Notes: generated from the letters alone by a model not told the origin. DNA of 62,463 bases from Candidatus Aminicenantota bacterium (GCA_011772425.1 WVZO01000065.1:37036-99498); one strand, 5' to 3'; counted from the stretch's first letter, positions 7,602 through 17,559 are shown. Numbers and translations: made by a program.

Positions 7602-8981
7602 ATGGAATTTGAAAGGAATATTCTTTGCATTGGAGCCGGTTATGTGGGTGGTCCCACGATGGCTGTCATTGCGTTGAAGTGTCCTGAATATCGAATTGAA
7701 GTAGTGGATATCAATGAAGAACGGATTCAGCAGTGGAATTCGGATAATATCCCTATTTATGAACCTGGTCTGGATGAGATCGTAAAACAAGTCCGCAATA
7801 AAAATCTTTTCTTTTCAACAGACATTCAAAAGGGAATAAAGAAAGCGGACATTATTTTCGTATCTGTTAACACACCCACCAAGACGTTTGGGGAGGGTGC
7901 AGGCATGGCTTCGGACCTGCAGCATTGGGAGAAGACAGCACATACTATTATTGAGTATGCCAATTCTGACAAGATTATTGTTGAAAAGAGTACGCTGCCG
8001 GTTCGAACTGCGGAAGCCATGGAACGGATTTTAAAAGCCAGCAACAAAGGTATTAAATTTGAGGTGGTTTCCAACCCGGAATTCCTGGCAGAGGGTAGTG
8101 CGGTAAGAGATTTGCTGGAGCCGGACCGGGTGTTGATTGGGGCCCATCAAACTCCGGAAGGTCGCAAAGCTGAAAAGGAATTGGCGGACATCTATGCCCA
8201 CTGGATACCCCGGGGAAAAATCATCATCACCAATCTTTGGTCTTCTGAGCTGTCCAAGCTGGTGGCCAATGCGTTTCTGGCGCAGCGTATTTCTTCTATT
8301 AATGCTGTATCTGCGTTGTGTGAAAAGACCGATGCGGATATTTCTGAGATCGCCTATGCGGTAGGCAGTGATTCACGGATCGGTCCGAAATTTCTCAATG
8401 CCAGTATTGGTTTCGGGGGTTCTTGTTTCAAGAAAGATATCCTGAACCTGGTGTATATTACCAAAAGTTACGGTCTCAACGAAGCAGCGGAATACTGGGA
8501 GATGGTAGTCAAAATGAATGAACATCAAAAACAGCGATTTGTACAGCGCATCGTCAAAGAGATGTTCAATACGGTTGCCGATAAAAAAATCGCACTTTTT
8601 GGATTTGCTTTTAAAGCGAATACTGGTGACACTCGCGAGTCTGCGGCCATTTTTATTACCAAACAACTGTTGGAAGAACGGGCTGTTGTTGCCATCACTG
8701 ATCCCAAAGCACTGGATAATGCCAGGATGGATTTAAAGGGCATTGACCGGAATGTTATATACGAACCTGATCCCTATAAAGCTGCTGAAGGGGCTTACGC
8801 TGTTGCGTTGGTCACCGAATGGGAAGAGTTCAAAACTCTCGATTATGAAAGAATTTACAAATCCATGAAAAAACCGGCATTTGTATTTGACGGACGAAAT
8901 ATCCTGGATCATAAAAAGCTCTATGAAATCGGATTCAACGTCTACCCCATCGGCAAAACGCAATTGACTCATTTTGAGTAA
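7602..8981 (+). CDS. ugd: UDP-glucose 6-dehydrogenase, animal-like type
   Basis: Oxidises UDP-glucose to UDP-glucuronate with two NAD+. The Rossmann motif GAGYVGGPTMAVIA begins at 11. The catalytic cysteine is C275 in GFGGSCFKKD, preceded by the substrate-binding SNPEFLAEGSA (about 157-167) and followed by the C-terminal NAD/UDP domain with FAFKANTGDTRES. Length 459 and details such as GSCFKKDILNLVYI and LFNTVADKKIALFGFAFK resemble animal and plant UGDH more than the 390-450 residue E. coli type. AGGAG sits 5 nt before the start. The product feeds the UDP-glucuronate 4-epimerase at 1862. glmS follows after 20 bp, so the two probably form a precursor operon. Confidence 0.93.
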   Translation: MEFERNILCIGAGYVGGPTMAVIALKCPEYRIEVVDINEERIQQWNSDNIPIYEPGLDEIVKQVRNKNLFFSTDIQKGIKKADIIFVSVNTPTKTFGEGAGMASDLQHWEKTAHTIIEYANSDKIIVEKSTLPVRTAEAMERILKASNKGIKFEVVSNPEFLAEGSAVRDLLEPDRVLIGAHQTPEGRKAEKELADIYAHWIPRGKIIITNLWSSELSKLVANAFLAQRISSINAVSALCEKTDADISEIAYAVGSDSRIGPKFLNASIGFGGSCFKKDILNLVYITKSYGLNEAAEYWEMVVKMNEHQKQRFVQRIVKEMFNTVADKKIALFGFAFKANTGDTRESAAIFITKQLLEERAVVAITDPKALDNARMDLKGIDRNVIYEPDPYKAAEGAYAVALVTEWEEFKTLDYERIYKSMKKPAFVFDGRNILDHKKLYEIGFNVYPIGKTQLTHFE

Positions 8982-9001
8982 AAGTAAAAGTCGGAGGAAA
9001 C

Positions 9002-10864
9002 ATGTGTGGAATAATATGTTATTGCGGGAAGAAACAGGCGATTCCCATTTTGATCAATGGTTTAAAGCGATTGGAATACAGGGGATACGATTCAGCCGGT
9101 TTCGCAGTGGTGGAAAATGGGGCAATAGGAAAAAATGGAAGGAACAATAAAAACAGGAGAAACATTGTTGTCAAAGCCAAAGGCCGGGTTGATCACCTGG
9201 AAAAGAAAAAAATCGGTCTGGATGTTGATGCTACGTTTGGGATTGCCCATACCCGCTGGGCCACCCATGGGAAACCTTCCCAGGTCAATGCCCATCCTCA
9301 AACCGACTGTGCCAATAAAATCAGTGTGGTGCACAATGGCATTATTGAAAATTACCTGGAACTAAAGGAAGAACTGATGGCCAAGGGTCATGTTTTTAAA
9401 TCCGAAACCGATACGGAAGTCATTGCTCACCTGGTGGAGGAATATTTTGAGGATGACCTGGAGATCGCTGTTTTAAAGGCCGTGGAGCGATTGAGCGGCA
9501 CGTTTGGTATTGCTGTTATTCACGCTGATATCGATCATCAAGTGATCATTGTTAAAAGAGGAAGTCCCATGGTAGTGGGGATTGGTGATAAGGAGTATTT
9601 AGCAGCCTCCGACTCCAATGCCCTTACCCCTTATACCAAAAAGATGATCTATCTGAGCGATGATGAGATCGCTGTGCTCAATTCCGACGAATACCATATA
9701 AAAAATTTAAGAAATGAAACCCTTGAGAAGAAGATAGAGATACTGGAAACCCGCGATTACAAAGTGGACAAAAGAGGGTTTGAGCATTATATGTTAAAGG
9801 AGATTTTTGAGCAGCCGGTAAGCATTGAAAATGCGATGCGGGGGCGCATAATCGAAAGTGAAGGGGTTTCTAAATTGGGCGGACTGGAACCAGTACTGGA
9901 CCGCCTAAAAAACACCCGACAGTTAATCATTGTTTCCTGTGGAACCAGTTATTATGCCGGTTTGTTGGGGCGGTATATTTTCGAGCATCTAACCGAATTG
10001 AACATAGAAGTAGAATTGGCTTCGGAGTTCCGGTACCGGCGATTAAAACTGGATGAGGATGTGGCCGTGTTGGCACTTTCCCAGTCGGGAGAAACCGCAG
10101 ACACGCTGGCTGCCATCAAGGAAGCCAAACGAAAAGGCGCGTTGGTATTAGGAATTGTTAATGCTGTGGGAACTGCTATTACCCAGATCACAGATGCCGG
10201 GGTTTACAACCATGCCGGACCGGAAATCGGCGTGGCCTCTACAAAAATTTACACATCCCAACTGGTAATCCAGACACTGATGGCCCTGCTGATCGGCAGG
10301 TACCAGGGGGTATCTTTTATCGAGGGCAGTGAAATTATCAATGCCCTTATTCGCTTGCCCGACCAGGTAAGAGAAATCTTAAAAAATGCCGACCAGATCA
10401 AAGAAATTGCCCACAAATATTCCCGGTATAAGAATTTCCTTTATATTGGCCGGCTTTTTAATTATCCCACAGCCATGGAAGGGGCACTGAAATTAAAAGA
10501 AATCTCTTACATCCATGCCGAAGGCTACGCGGCAGGCGAAATGAAACATGGGCCTATTTCCTTGATTGATAGAAATTTTCCTACAGTCGCGATTGTACCG
10601 GATGATTTAACCCTGGACAAAATGATCAGTAACATGCAGGAGATTAAAGCACGGAATGGCAAAATCTTGTCTGTTACCAATGCAAACGTACCACAGGTAG
10701 AGAAGATTTCCAACGATATTATCGTGGTGCCTCGTACTATTCCTATTCTTCAGCCCATCCTCAACATTATCCCCTTGCAATTGTTTGCCTATTATATCGC
10801 CAAAGAAAAGGGCCGTGACATTGATAAACCCCGGAATTTAGCCAAATCCGTGACAGTAGAATGA
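9002..10864 (+). CDS. glmS: Glutamine-fructose-6-phosphate aminotransferase GlmS
   Basis: First committed enzyme of amino-sugar synthesis: fructose-6-P plus glutamine gives glucosamine-6-P. The N-terminal glutaminase begins with C2 (MCGIICY), the nucleophile after Met removal, with LEYRGYDSAG, HTRWATHGKP and HNGIIENY in their proper places. Two SIS (sugar isomerase) domains follow, with SCGTSYYAG, LALSQSGETADT, EIGVASTKIYT and the terminal NLAKSVTVE. Length 620 is about ten above typical because of an insert near residue 45 (NGAIGKNGRNNKNRRN). GGAGG precedes the ATG. No glmS ribozyme is possible in the 20-bp gap after ugd. Confidence 0.96.
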   Translation: MCGIICYCGKKQAIPILINGLKRLEYRGYDSAGFAVVENGAIGKNGRNNKNRRNIVVKAKGRVDHLEKKKIGLDVDATFGIAHTRWATHGKPSQVNAHPQTDCANKISVVHNGIIENYLELKEELMAKGHVFKSETDTEVIAHLVEEYFEDDLEIAVLKAVERLSGTFGIAVIHADIDHQVIIVKRGSPMVVGIGDKEYLAASDSNALTPYTKKMIYLSDDEIAVLNSDEYHIKNLRNETLEKKIEILETRDYKVDKRGFEHYMLKEIFEQPVSIENAMRGRIIESEGVSKLGGLEPVLDRLKNTRQLIIVSCGTSYYAGLLGRYIFEHLTELNIEVELASEFRYRRLKLDEDVAVLALSQSGETADTLAAIKEAKRKGALVLGIVNAVGTAITQITDAGVYNHAGPEIGVASTKIYTSQLVIQTLMALLIGRYQGVSFIEGSEIINALIRLPDQVREILKNADQIKEIAHKYSRYKNFLYIGRLFNYPTAMEGALKLKEISYIHAEGYAAGEMKHGPISLIDRNFPTVAIVPDDLTLDKMISNMQEIKARNGKILSVTNANVPQVEKISNDIIVVPRTIPILQPILNIIPLQLFAYYIAKEKGRDIDKPRNLAKSVTVE

Positions 10865-10876
10865 GGGAACCGCCAG

Positions 10877-11575
10877 CTATTTTTTACTGCCTTTGAACTT
10901 ATACCCGGCACCATGAACAGTAAGGATGTAAACCGGATTCCTGGGGTCGTCTTCAATCTTATTTCTCAACTTTAAAATAAAATTATCAATAGTACGGGGC
11001 GAAGGAAAATACTCGTTCCCCCATACCACATCAATAATCCGGTCCCTGTCAATCACCTCATCCGGGTACTCCACCAACAGCCTCAATATTTCACATTCCT
11101 TTGGAGATAACGAGTACTCAGTACCCTCCCGCGTGACAATAAAGTTCTTGAAGCTTATTTCCGCCTTCCCCACCATTACGGTTTTTTCATTTTTAGCCAC
11201 ATCAGCCGTTTTAGCGCTCCGTTTTAATACTGCTTTTACCCTGGCTATCAGTTCTTTAACACTAAAAGGCTTGGTCACATAATCATCCGCCCCCAATTCA
11301 AACCCCAACAGTTTTTCACTTTCCCGGGACCTGGCCGTTAACATGATAACAGGAACGTCTTTATTTAACTGTTTTAGCTTTCGACACACTTCAAACCCAT
11401 CCACACCGGGCAGCATGATATCCAGGATAATCAAATCCGGGTCTTCCTGGAAAAATAAATCAATGCCTTCCTTGCCATTGGCTGCTGTAAACACAGTAAA
11501 ATCATGAAACCGCAGCGTGTCCTCAAGCCCCTCAACAATAGTTTTATCATCTTCAATGATCAGTATTTTTCTCAT
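10877..11575 (-). CDS. OmpR/PhoB-family response regulator
   Basis: A 232-residue regulator. The receiver domain (1-120) has the acidic pair E8/D9, phospho-acceptor D52 in LIILDIMLPG, the switch threonine in MLTARS and the lysine in VTKPFS. The winged-helix output domain (about 135-230) contains LSPKECEILRLL and TIDNFILKLRNKIEDD. It overlaps the kinase gene upstream by 4 bp, giving a coupled two-component pair. It is convergent with glmS, with only 12 bp between the stops. The target is unknown; a TPR-bearing sensor partner suggests envelope sensing. Confidence 0.92.
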   Translation of the reverse strand: MRKILIIEDDKTIVEGLEDTLRFHDFTVFTAANGKEGIDLFFQEDPDLIILDIMLPGVDGFEVCRKLKQLNKDVPVIMLTARSRESEKLLGFELGADDYVTKPFSVKELIARVKAVLKRSAKTADVAKNEKTVMVGKAEISFKNFIVTREGTEYSLSPKECEILRLLVEYPDEVIDRDRIIDVVWGNEYFPSPRTIDNFILKLRNKIEDDPRNPVYILTVHGAGYKFKGSKK

Positions 11576-13944
11576 TTTTTTTCTTTCTTCTTTTCTTCGT
11601 GTTCTTCGTGCCTTCGTGGTTTCAATAAAACGGGCAGCGTTATTTTGAACCGGCTGCCTTCACCTGGTTGGCTGTTTACGGTAATCTCTCCATGATGAGC
11701 ATGAACCGCATGCCGCACCAGGTAAAGCCCCAAACCACTGCCTTCAGCCGTTTGAACTCGACTACCCGGCACCCGGTAAAACCGGTCGAATATTTTTTTA
11801 TGTTCCTTTTCCTCCATGCCGATTCCGCGGTCTTCCACTTCCAGGACAACGCTTCCATTTTCTTTGTGAAGCCGAACCCGGATAAATTTTTCTTCAACGG
11901 AATACTTAACAGCATTTTGCAGCAAATTCACCGCAATTAACTGCACAGCTTCTTCATCAAATGAAAACGGGGGGATGTTGTCATCGATTTCTACCTCCAA
12001 TTGAAAACCCTGGTTATGGATGTATTTGGTATAGGATTCCAGGGTTTCCCGCACCACCGGGGGCAAATCAGTCACTTCCATCCGGTACTGTTTTCTTCCA
12101 GCTTCTATTTTTAAAAAATCCAACATGTTAGTAATCATTTCACCCATCCGGTCGGTTTCGGAAAGGATGGTTTGCAGATACTCCTGTTTTTTAGACTCCT
12201 GTGTCACCCATCCCAATTGAAGCTTTTCTGTCAGCATGCGGATCCGGGTTAAAGGAGTTTTAAGAGTATGAGAGGCACTATCGGTAAAATCGGATTTTAA
12301 TCGTACCAATTCCGCCTCCCTGGACTGGTATTTGTAAAAAAAATAAATCCCCAGCACCAGCGCCAGGATAAAGGCAGTCAACAATGCATAGTTAAACCGG
12401 ATTTCCTTTTGCACCTGCCAGGTGAAATAATCGCTCTGCCTGGAAAAAAGTACCAGTTTTTTCCCAGGAAAAAATCGCTGCAGCGAAACAGACATTAACT
12501 GAAACCGATGGGATACTGCCCCTGTTTCGGTTTCTTTTGCGGTTTCTTCCTGGTTTTGCCCTGTCACAAGGATTTGTAAATTCGGGTCATCCATATATTT
12601 ACTGGAAATTTGCCGGATTCCCGAAGAGGTTAAAAAACCGGGTGAAATCATAAACCCGAAAAAAATATTCGCTGCCTCCGGCCAATTACCGGGGATTTTT
12701 TTATAGGCAATATTGATAGGGGTGTTAGAAAATGAGGGATGGAGTCGTTTCACCTGGAATTTACCTGTTAAAACAGTTGTATTCTCCCATTGATGCATTT
12801 CTTTAACTGCTTTATAAAATTGAGTTTTGGTATCGGTAGAGAGGTAAAATTCCCGGATTTTGGCAAACCGGAATAACTCCCTGTTTTTTTCACTTTCTTC
12901 ACCTGGATCACTGCCGGTCTCATCCTCGATATAGCGCCATCTTAACGAGATATCCAGGTCAGTGAATGCTTGAAGATTGTCCAGGGTCCGGGCACGGTTA
13001 AACCGGTCCCACTCTCTTTCGCTTTCATCTTTAAATTCCTGGGTATCTTCATCACTGCGCGCCTGGATATGCTGCCATAAAAAATCCAGGGCTTCATTCT
13101 TAAAATAGGCGAATCGCTCCGAATTTTCGGATGATTCATATTGGAGAATCTCTTCATAAAGTTGAAGGTAAATTTTACCTGCTTTATCTTTCATCCTCAT
13201 CCGTTGATAGGAAAGCGCCAACTGCCTCAAAGCCGGGAAATAGAGCGAGAGATCAGTTTTTAAAGATATAAAAACAGGGGGAGAAGACGGACCGGTATAT
13301 ATATCCCGGACGCTTTGATAATAACTCACTGCTTGAGGATACTTCCCCAGCTTAAAATAACACCGGCCAATGGAATTGAATATATAGGGTTTTAATTGCT
13401 CCGCGTCCCTATAATTATATTTAAGGCATTTTACATAACGTTTTAACGCTTCCTTTATCTTTCCTTCTCTCAGTTCCAGTTGTTCGCCTTCCTGGTAAAG
13501 GGTTCCTACCTGTTTATTAGCAATCCTGGGAAAGGGTGGTTGAGGAACTGATATACCGGTTTTTTGGTGGAAAGGAAAAACAAATCGTCCCCTGGAGTCC
13601 ATCAAAAACGGATACTTTACAATAGGATTTTTTAAAAGTATTTCTTTAAGCCCCTGCTGAAGGGAAGGAGGATGATTTAATTGGAGTGAATTGTTTACGG
13701 TAAGGTTTTCCGCTGTCCGGAAGGAATTTTCGACGGCTTCCTGGATTTGGGTTTCTATTTCCATGCGGATTTGCTGCAGGTTTTTCAGGTATGATTCTTC
13801 CATTTTCAATTCTTTGGCTTTTTTTTGCTGGGAAATCGACAGGAATCCAAAACCGCTGATAATCACGCCTGGAATCAGGACTGGCAGCATCAGTAGTAGA
13901 AGGCGGTTTTTTTTCTTTTTCATCCATGTTGTTTTCGCAGTCAT
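11572..13944 (-). CDS. Sensor histidine kinase with TPR-containing sensor region
   Basis: A 790-residue kinase. TM1 at about 13-36, a very large extracytoplasmic region (about 40-515), TM2 at 519-537, then HisKA with SASHTLKTPLTRIR (H559) and HATPase_c with N, G1 (VEDRGIGM), F (FDRFYR) and G2 (GSGLGL) boxes. The sensor region has helical TPR-like repeats near 150-270 (EALKRYVKCLKYNYRDAE, then FNSIGRCYFKLGKYPQAVSYYQ), which is unusual for an extracytoplasmic sensor. The last 19 residues are almost wholly charged (RRHEEHEEKKKEKK); their DNA coincides with a dispersed CTTCGTG-type repeat, so the tail may be a repeat-derived extension. It is coupled by a 4-bp overlap to the regulator. Confidence 0.9.
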   Translation of the reverse strand: MTAKTTWMKKKKNRLLLLMLPVLIPGVIISGFGFLSISQQKKAKELKMEESYLKNLQQIRMEIETQIQEAVENSFRTAENLTVNNSLQLNHPPSLQQGLKEILLKNPIVKYPFLMDSRGRFVFPFHQKTGISVPQPPFPRIANKQVGTLYQEGEQLELREGKIKEALKRYVKCLKYNYRDAEQLKPYIFNSIGRCYFKLGKYPQAVSYYQSVRDIYTGPSSPPVFISLKTDLSLYFPALRQLALSYQRMRMKDKAGKIYLQLYEEILQYESSENSERFAYFKNEALDFLWQHIQARSDEDTQEFKDESEREWDRFNRARTLDNLQAFTDLDISLRWRYIEDETGSDPGEESEKNRELFRFAKIREFYLSTDTKTQFYKAVKEMHQWENTTVLTGKFQVKRLHPSFSNTPINIAYKKIPGNWPEAANIFFGFMISPGFLTSSGIRQISSKYMDDPNLQILVTGQNQEETAKETETGAVSHRFQLMSVSLQRFFPGKKLVLFSRQSDYFTWQVQKEIRFNYALLTAFILALVLGIYFFYKYQSREAELVRLKSDFTDSASHTLKTPLTRIRMLTEKLQLGWVTQESKKQEYLQTILSETDRMGEMITNMLDFLKIEAGRKQYRMEVTDLPPVVRETLESYTKYIHNQGFQLEVEIDDNIPPFSFDEEAVQLIAVNLLQNAVKYSVEEKFIRVRLHKENGSVVLEVEDRGIGMEEKEHKKIFDRFYRVPGSRVQTAEGSGLGLYLVRHAVHAHHGEITVNSQPGEGSRFKITLPVLLKPRRHEEHEEKKKEKK

Positions 13945-14105
13945 TTTTTGTATTATATACTAATACTGTTTTTTTTGCTATTGTTAAAATTTTAGCCACG
14001 AAGGCATTTACAATGCGGTAAAAAGCACAAAGATACACGAAGAGAAGAAAGAGAATGATCCCAATGGGAAATACTGTATTGGAGCATAGTACGGTGACTG
14101 ACCGT
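13945..14105. other. Intergenic DNA, partial CACGAAG-type repeat
   Basis: The upstream region of the kinase gene carries a fragment of the dispersed CCACGAAGGCA / CACGAAGAG repeat (13995-14050), also seen at about 11590, 18810, 31225 and 53095. No gene or convincing promoter is seen. The stretch 14333-14594 beyond the next repeat likewise holds only the leader of the permease gene, with GAGG 8 nt before its ATG. Confidence 0.5.
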
Positions 14106-14332
14106 GTATGAAAAGTTTTGCGGGGGTCCAGGGGGTGGTTTTTCAAAAGAACCCCCTGGTCGCCGAAGGCACCGAAAAGTTCTGATAGAGTTTTATAGGA
14201 GTTCAGGATGGGCAGGCAGAAGGTTTTATAATTTTTTTCGATTTTCTGCCCATCCTGTAGATAAAAATAGGGGTTTGTAGATCCGCGCGGAGGGCATCAG
14301 TTTTTTCAGAGTGCCCGTGCGGTACGAGAGAT
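14106..14332 (+). repeat. Three-hairpin intergenic element (family H), copy 1
   Basis: H1: CCAGGGGGT (14128-14136) pairs with ACCCCCTGG (14151-14159). H2: CAGGATGGGCAG (14204-14215) pairs with CTGCCCATCCTG (14246-14257). H3: CCGCGCGG..GGCA (14283-14296) pairs with TGCCCGTGCGG (14312-14322). It opens with GTATGAAAAGTTTTGCGGGG and closes with GGTACGAGAGAT. The same order recurs at 17.0 and 32.4 kb, and partly at 43.2 and 24.7 kb, with compensatory changes in the H1 and H2 arms. Confidence 0.85.
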
Positions 14333-14594
14333 TAGCAGCTTGCAGTGTATTGAAACGGCACACAAGACAAAAAACCCCGATAGTATTGTTAAACCATTCA
14401 GGAGGTACATTTGTCAGAATATGTGTGACTCGAAACGGTACACTTTTGAATTGTTACAGACATACGACAAAACCGATAAAATAATCTATTTATTGAATAT
14501 GAAAGGGTTTTTATGTTATTCTCTTACGTTGGCAACAAATTTGCCGTTTTTAATCTAACGTTTCTCAAGAGGATTTGTATGATGAGGTTGATAA

Positions 14595-16967
14595 ATGTTT
14601 AAAAACTACTTCAAAGTCGCGTTTAGAAGCTTATTAAGGCACAAAGGCCATTCCTTTATAAATATTACCTGTCTTTCGATAGGAATAGCCGCCTGTCTTC
14701 TGATCCTGTTGTGGGTTCAGGATGAATTGAGTTATGACCGGTACCATGAAAATGCGGACCGGATTTACCGGGTTGTTTACCAATTAGAGGTGGATGGTCA
14801 AATAAGACAGCGTCCAAAAACCCCACTTCCCCTTGCACCGACACTGGTTAATGAATTTCCCTGGATTCAGAAAGCTGTAAGGCTTGGAAAAGCAAACTTT
14901 CTAATCAAATGCAAGGACAAGCCTTTTCGTGAAGAAATTCTTTTTACAGATCCCAATATCTTTGAGGTATTTACCTTTCATCTGGTGATTGGTAACCCGG
15001 ACACCGCCTTAAATGATCCCCGTTCAATTCTTATCTCAGAGGATATGAGAAAAAAATATTTTGGTGAGGAGAATCCCATAGGGCAGATAATAACTTTAGA
15101 GAAAAATCACAATTACATAATAACCGGGGTTTTTAACAATATACCTCGAAATTCTCACTTTAAATTTAACTTTATTAGCTCTATTTTCGGATACCGAAAG
15201 GACTATTTTAATGAATGGGGAGTATCCAACTTCTGGACATATCTATTGGTGGCAGACGATTCTCCCCTTTCGATATTCGAAGAAAAAATGCCCCAATTTG
15301 TGGAAAAATACAGGGGAAAAGAATTACGTGATATGTACAGGATGACTTATCTCCTTCAGCCCTTAACTAAAATCCACCTGTACTCACATTTGCGGGGTGA
15401 AATAGAAGAAAATGGCGATATCGTCACCGTCTATATTCTTTCCGCTGTGGCATTATTTATACTCCTCATTGCCTGTCTGAATTATATCAATCTTGCCACG
15501 GCAAGGTTTACCAACCGTGCCAAAGAAGCCGGTCTGCGAAGAGTTTTGGGCGCTGCCCCTGCACAGTTGATCAAACAATTCCTGGGGGAATCATTCTTAT
15601 CTGCCCTGGTCGCGCTCCCTCTTGCAATTCTCCTGGCTGAACTTTTTTTGCCTCTTTTTAATTCTCTCTCAGGAAAACCCCTGGCATTCCACTACTTTAA
15701 TAATTTATTCATATTAGCCGGCATGGTGGGTATTATATCGGTGGTGGGACTGCTTTCAGGCATTTTGCCTGCTCTATTTATAATGGCCTTCCACCCTACG
15801 GATGCATTAAGAGGAATAATTAAAACAGGTCCGGTAATTACCTTACTGAGACGGTCCCTGGTTGTGTTTCAATTTTCCATTTCTATTATATTTATCATCT
15901 GTATGATGATCGTATCCCATCAATTGCATTATACGAAAACAAGAAAATTAGGTCTTAATAAGGAGAACATCGTCAACATAGCTGTTAATCACAACGAGGA
16001 AGCACGCCGGATATATGAAACCATAAAACATGAATTTTTGCAGCACCCCAATATAATTGCAGTGAGTGCGTCGGGTTTTACCCCGGGGAGAGCCCCCTGG
16101 AACAATAATTACTGGTATAAAGGTATATCGCCCACCGAATATCGTATGATCGGCTGCTTACCTGTAGATTACGATTTTATTGAAACTTTAGATATTAATG
16201 TTGTGGAAGGCCGGGGCTTTTCCAGGAATTTCCCGTCGGATGAAAAAAGCACCTTTATGATCAATAAAGCAGCCCTAAAAGAATTTGGATGGGAAACAGC
16301 CGTTGGCAAATACTTAAATGTTTCCAACGATTGGAAACAAGGAACCATTGTTGGGGTAGTGGATGATTTTCACTTTAACTCACTGCACAATAAAGTCGAA
16401 CCGCTGGTGCTCTACATCGATCCTCCAGGTTATGATTTTTTCTCGGTTCGAATTACCCCTGGCGATATTCAAGGAATTCTAAATTTTTTAGAAAACAAAT
16501 GGCATGAACTGGTTCCGGGGGAATCGTTCTTATATTCTTTCCTGGAAGATGATTATGATCGCCTGTACAAAACTGAATTCCGGTTGAAAAAGATTTTGAC
16601 GGTGGTCACACTCCTGGAATTATTTATTGCCTGCCTGGGGTTATTGGGCCTGGCTGCGTTCAGTGTAGAAAAGCGTGTCAAGGAGATTGGCATCCGGAAG
16701 GTATTCGGGGCCTCTGTACAAAGGATTGTATTTTTATTGTCAAAGGAATTTACAGTGTGGGTCCTGGTCTCAAATATTATTGCCTGGCCCATTGCCTGGT
16801 ATGCCATGAAACAATGGCTGCAAAATTTTGCCTACCGGATCGATATTTTGCCCTGGACATTCTTATTGGCAGGGCTGATTACCCTTATTATTGCGCTGTT
16901 GACAATAATTTATAAAACTGTCAGGGCGGCAGCAGCCAACCCGGTGGAGACACTTAGGTACGAATAA
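14595..16967 (+). CDS. FtsX/MacB-like ABC transporter permease
   Basis: A 790-residue permease with two FtsX modules. The N-terminal signature FRSLLRHKGHSFINI precedes TM1 (about 24-45). A MacB-type periplasmic core follows (45-270), then three TMs around 280-400, a second anchor near 425-445, a second periplasmic core, and the last three TMs (about 675-780) ending in NPVETLRYE. This is the type common in Bacteroidota and Acidobacteriota, probably working with separately encoded ATPases in macrolide/lipid-type mechanotransmission; none is adjacent. GAGG stands 8 nt before the ATG. Substrate unknown. Confidence 0.88.
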   Translation: MFKNYFKVAFRSLLRHKGHSFINITCLSIGIAACLLILLWVQDELSYDRYHENADRIYRVVYQLEVDGQIRQRPKTPLPLAPTLVNEFPWIQKAVRLGKANFLIKCKDKPFREEILFTDPNIFEVFTFHLVIGNPDTALNDPRSILISEDMRKKYFGEENPIGQIITLEKNHNYIITGVFNNIPRNSHFKFNFISSIFGYRKDYFNEWGVSNFWTYLLVADDSPLSIFEEKMPQFVEKYRGKELRDMYRMTYLLQPLTKIHLYSHLRGEIEENGDIVTVYILSAVALFILLIACLNYINLATARFTNRAKEAGLRRVLGAAPAQLIKQFLGESFLSALVALPLAILLAELFLPLFNSLSGKPLAFHYFNNLFILAGMVGIISVVGLLSGILPALFIMAFHPTDALRGIIKTGPVITLLRRSLVVFQFSISIIFIICMMIVSHQLHYTKTRKLGLNKENIVNIAVNHNEEARRIYETIKHEFLQHPNIIAVSASGFTPGRAPWNNNYWYKGISPTEYRMIGCLPVDYDFIETLDINVVEGRGFSRNFPSDEKSTFMINKAALKEFGWETAVGKYLNVSNDWKQGTIVGVVDDFHFNSLHNKVEPLVLYIDPPGYDFFSVRITPGDIQGILNFLENKWHELVPGESFLYSFLEDDYDRLYKTEFRLKKILTVVTLLELFIACLGLLGLAAFSVEKRVKEIGIRKVFGASVQRIVFLLSKEFTVWVLVSNIIAWPIAWYAMKQWLQNFAYRIDILPWTFLLAGLITLIIALLTIIYKTVRAAAANPVETLRYE

Positions 16968-17037
16968 AATAGGTGCCTGTCCCTTAAACTCTTCGGGCGG
17001 GTATAAGGTGCCTGACGGCGGTAAACTTTTTTTTCTA

Positions 17038-17238
17038 AACAAAAATTTTTGTGGGGTCCAGGGGCGGTTTTTTTAAAAAGAGCCCCTGGCCGCCGGAGGC
17101 ATAGGAGTTTCAGGATGGACATACAAAAAGTTTTCATTTTTTCTAGTATTTATGTCCATCCTGTAGATACGAGTATTGGTTAGTGTATCCGCACGGAGGG
17201 CAGCAGTTTTTTCAGAGTGCCCGTGCGGTACGAGAGAT
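17038..17238 (+). repeat. Three-hairpin intergenic element (family H), copy 2
   Basis: H1: CCAGGGGC (17058-17065) with GCCCCTGG (17082-17089). H2: CAGGATGGACATA (17111-17123) with TATGTCCATCCTG (17151-17163). H3: CCGCACGG..GGCA (17189-17202) with TGCCCGTGCGG (17218-17228). It closes with GGTACGAGAGAT. It lies just after the permease gene; 'GGTGCCTGTCCC'- and 'GGTGCCTGACGG'-type fragments precede it (16971-17020). Confidence 0.85.
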
Positions 17239-17354
17239 CGGATTGAGTAAATTATCTTCACTGGCATCTTTTCTCCAAATGCTTCAAGGAAAGATCAGTC
17301 TCCAGGGATAAATTCCAGAAGTCCAGGGTGAGATTTTTCATATCCACACTCAAG

Positions 17355-17480
17355 AAATTCTTTTCTACCGGAGATAATCTTTTTTTTACCGGAGAAAATT
17401 CCTTTTCTACCGGAGATAATTTCTTTTCTACCGTAGAAAAATATTTTTCTCCCGGAGAAAAAAGTGTTTCTCCGGGGGTT
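17355..17480 (+). repeat. 21-bp tandem array 1
   Basis: Six units, spaced exactly 21 bp for the first five (TACCGGAGA cores at 17366, 17387, 17408, 17429, 17450). The unit is TTTCTACCGGAGATAATCT-like with palindromic cores, for example TTTTCTCCCGGAGAAAA. It reads as a heptad (FFSTGDN-type), but no start or ribosome-binding site supports translation. Confidence 0.75.
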
Positions 17481-17559
17481 AAAAATTATTTACTTGGAAC
17501 TTTATTTGGCATCAAATAAACAACAAGATACAGCGATGAACCGTACAAGAAAAGAGAGT

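Noticed and set aside
8981-9002. glmS ribozyme
   Set aside because: Only 20 bp separate glmS from ugd, too short for the ribozyme.
14106-14332. Retron-type msr/msd RNA
   Set aside because: No reverse transcriptase gene accompanies any copy of element H in the window.
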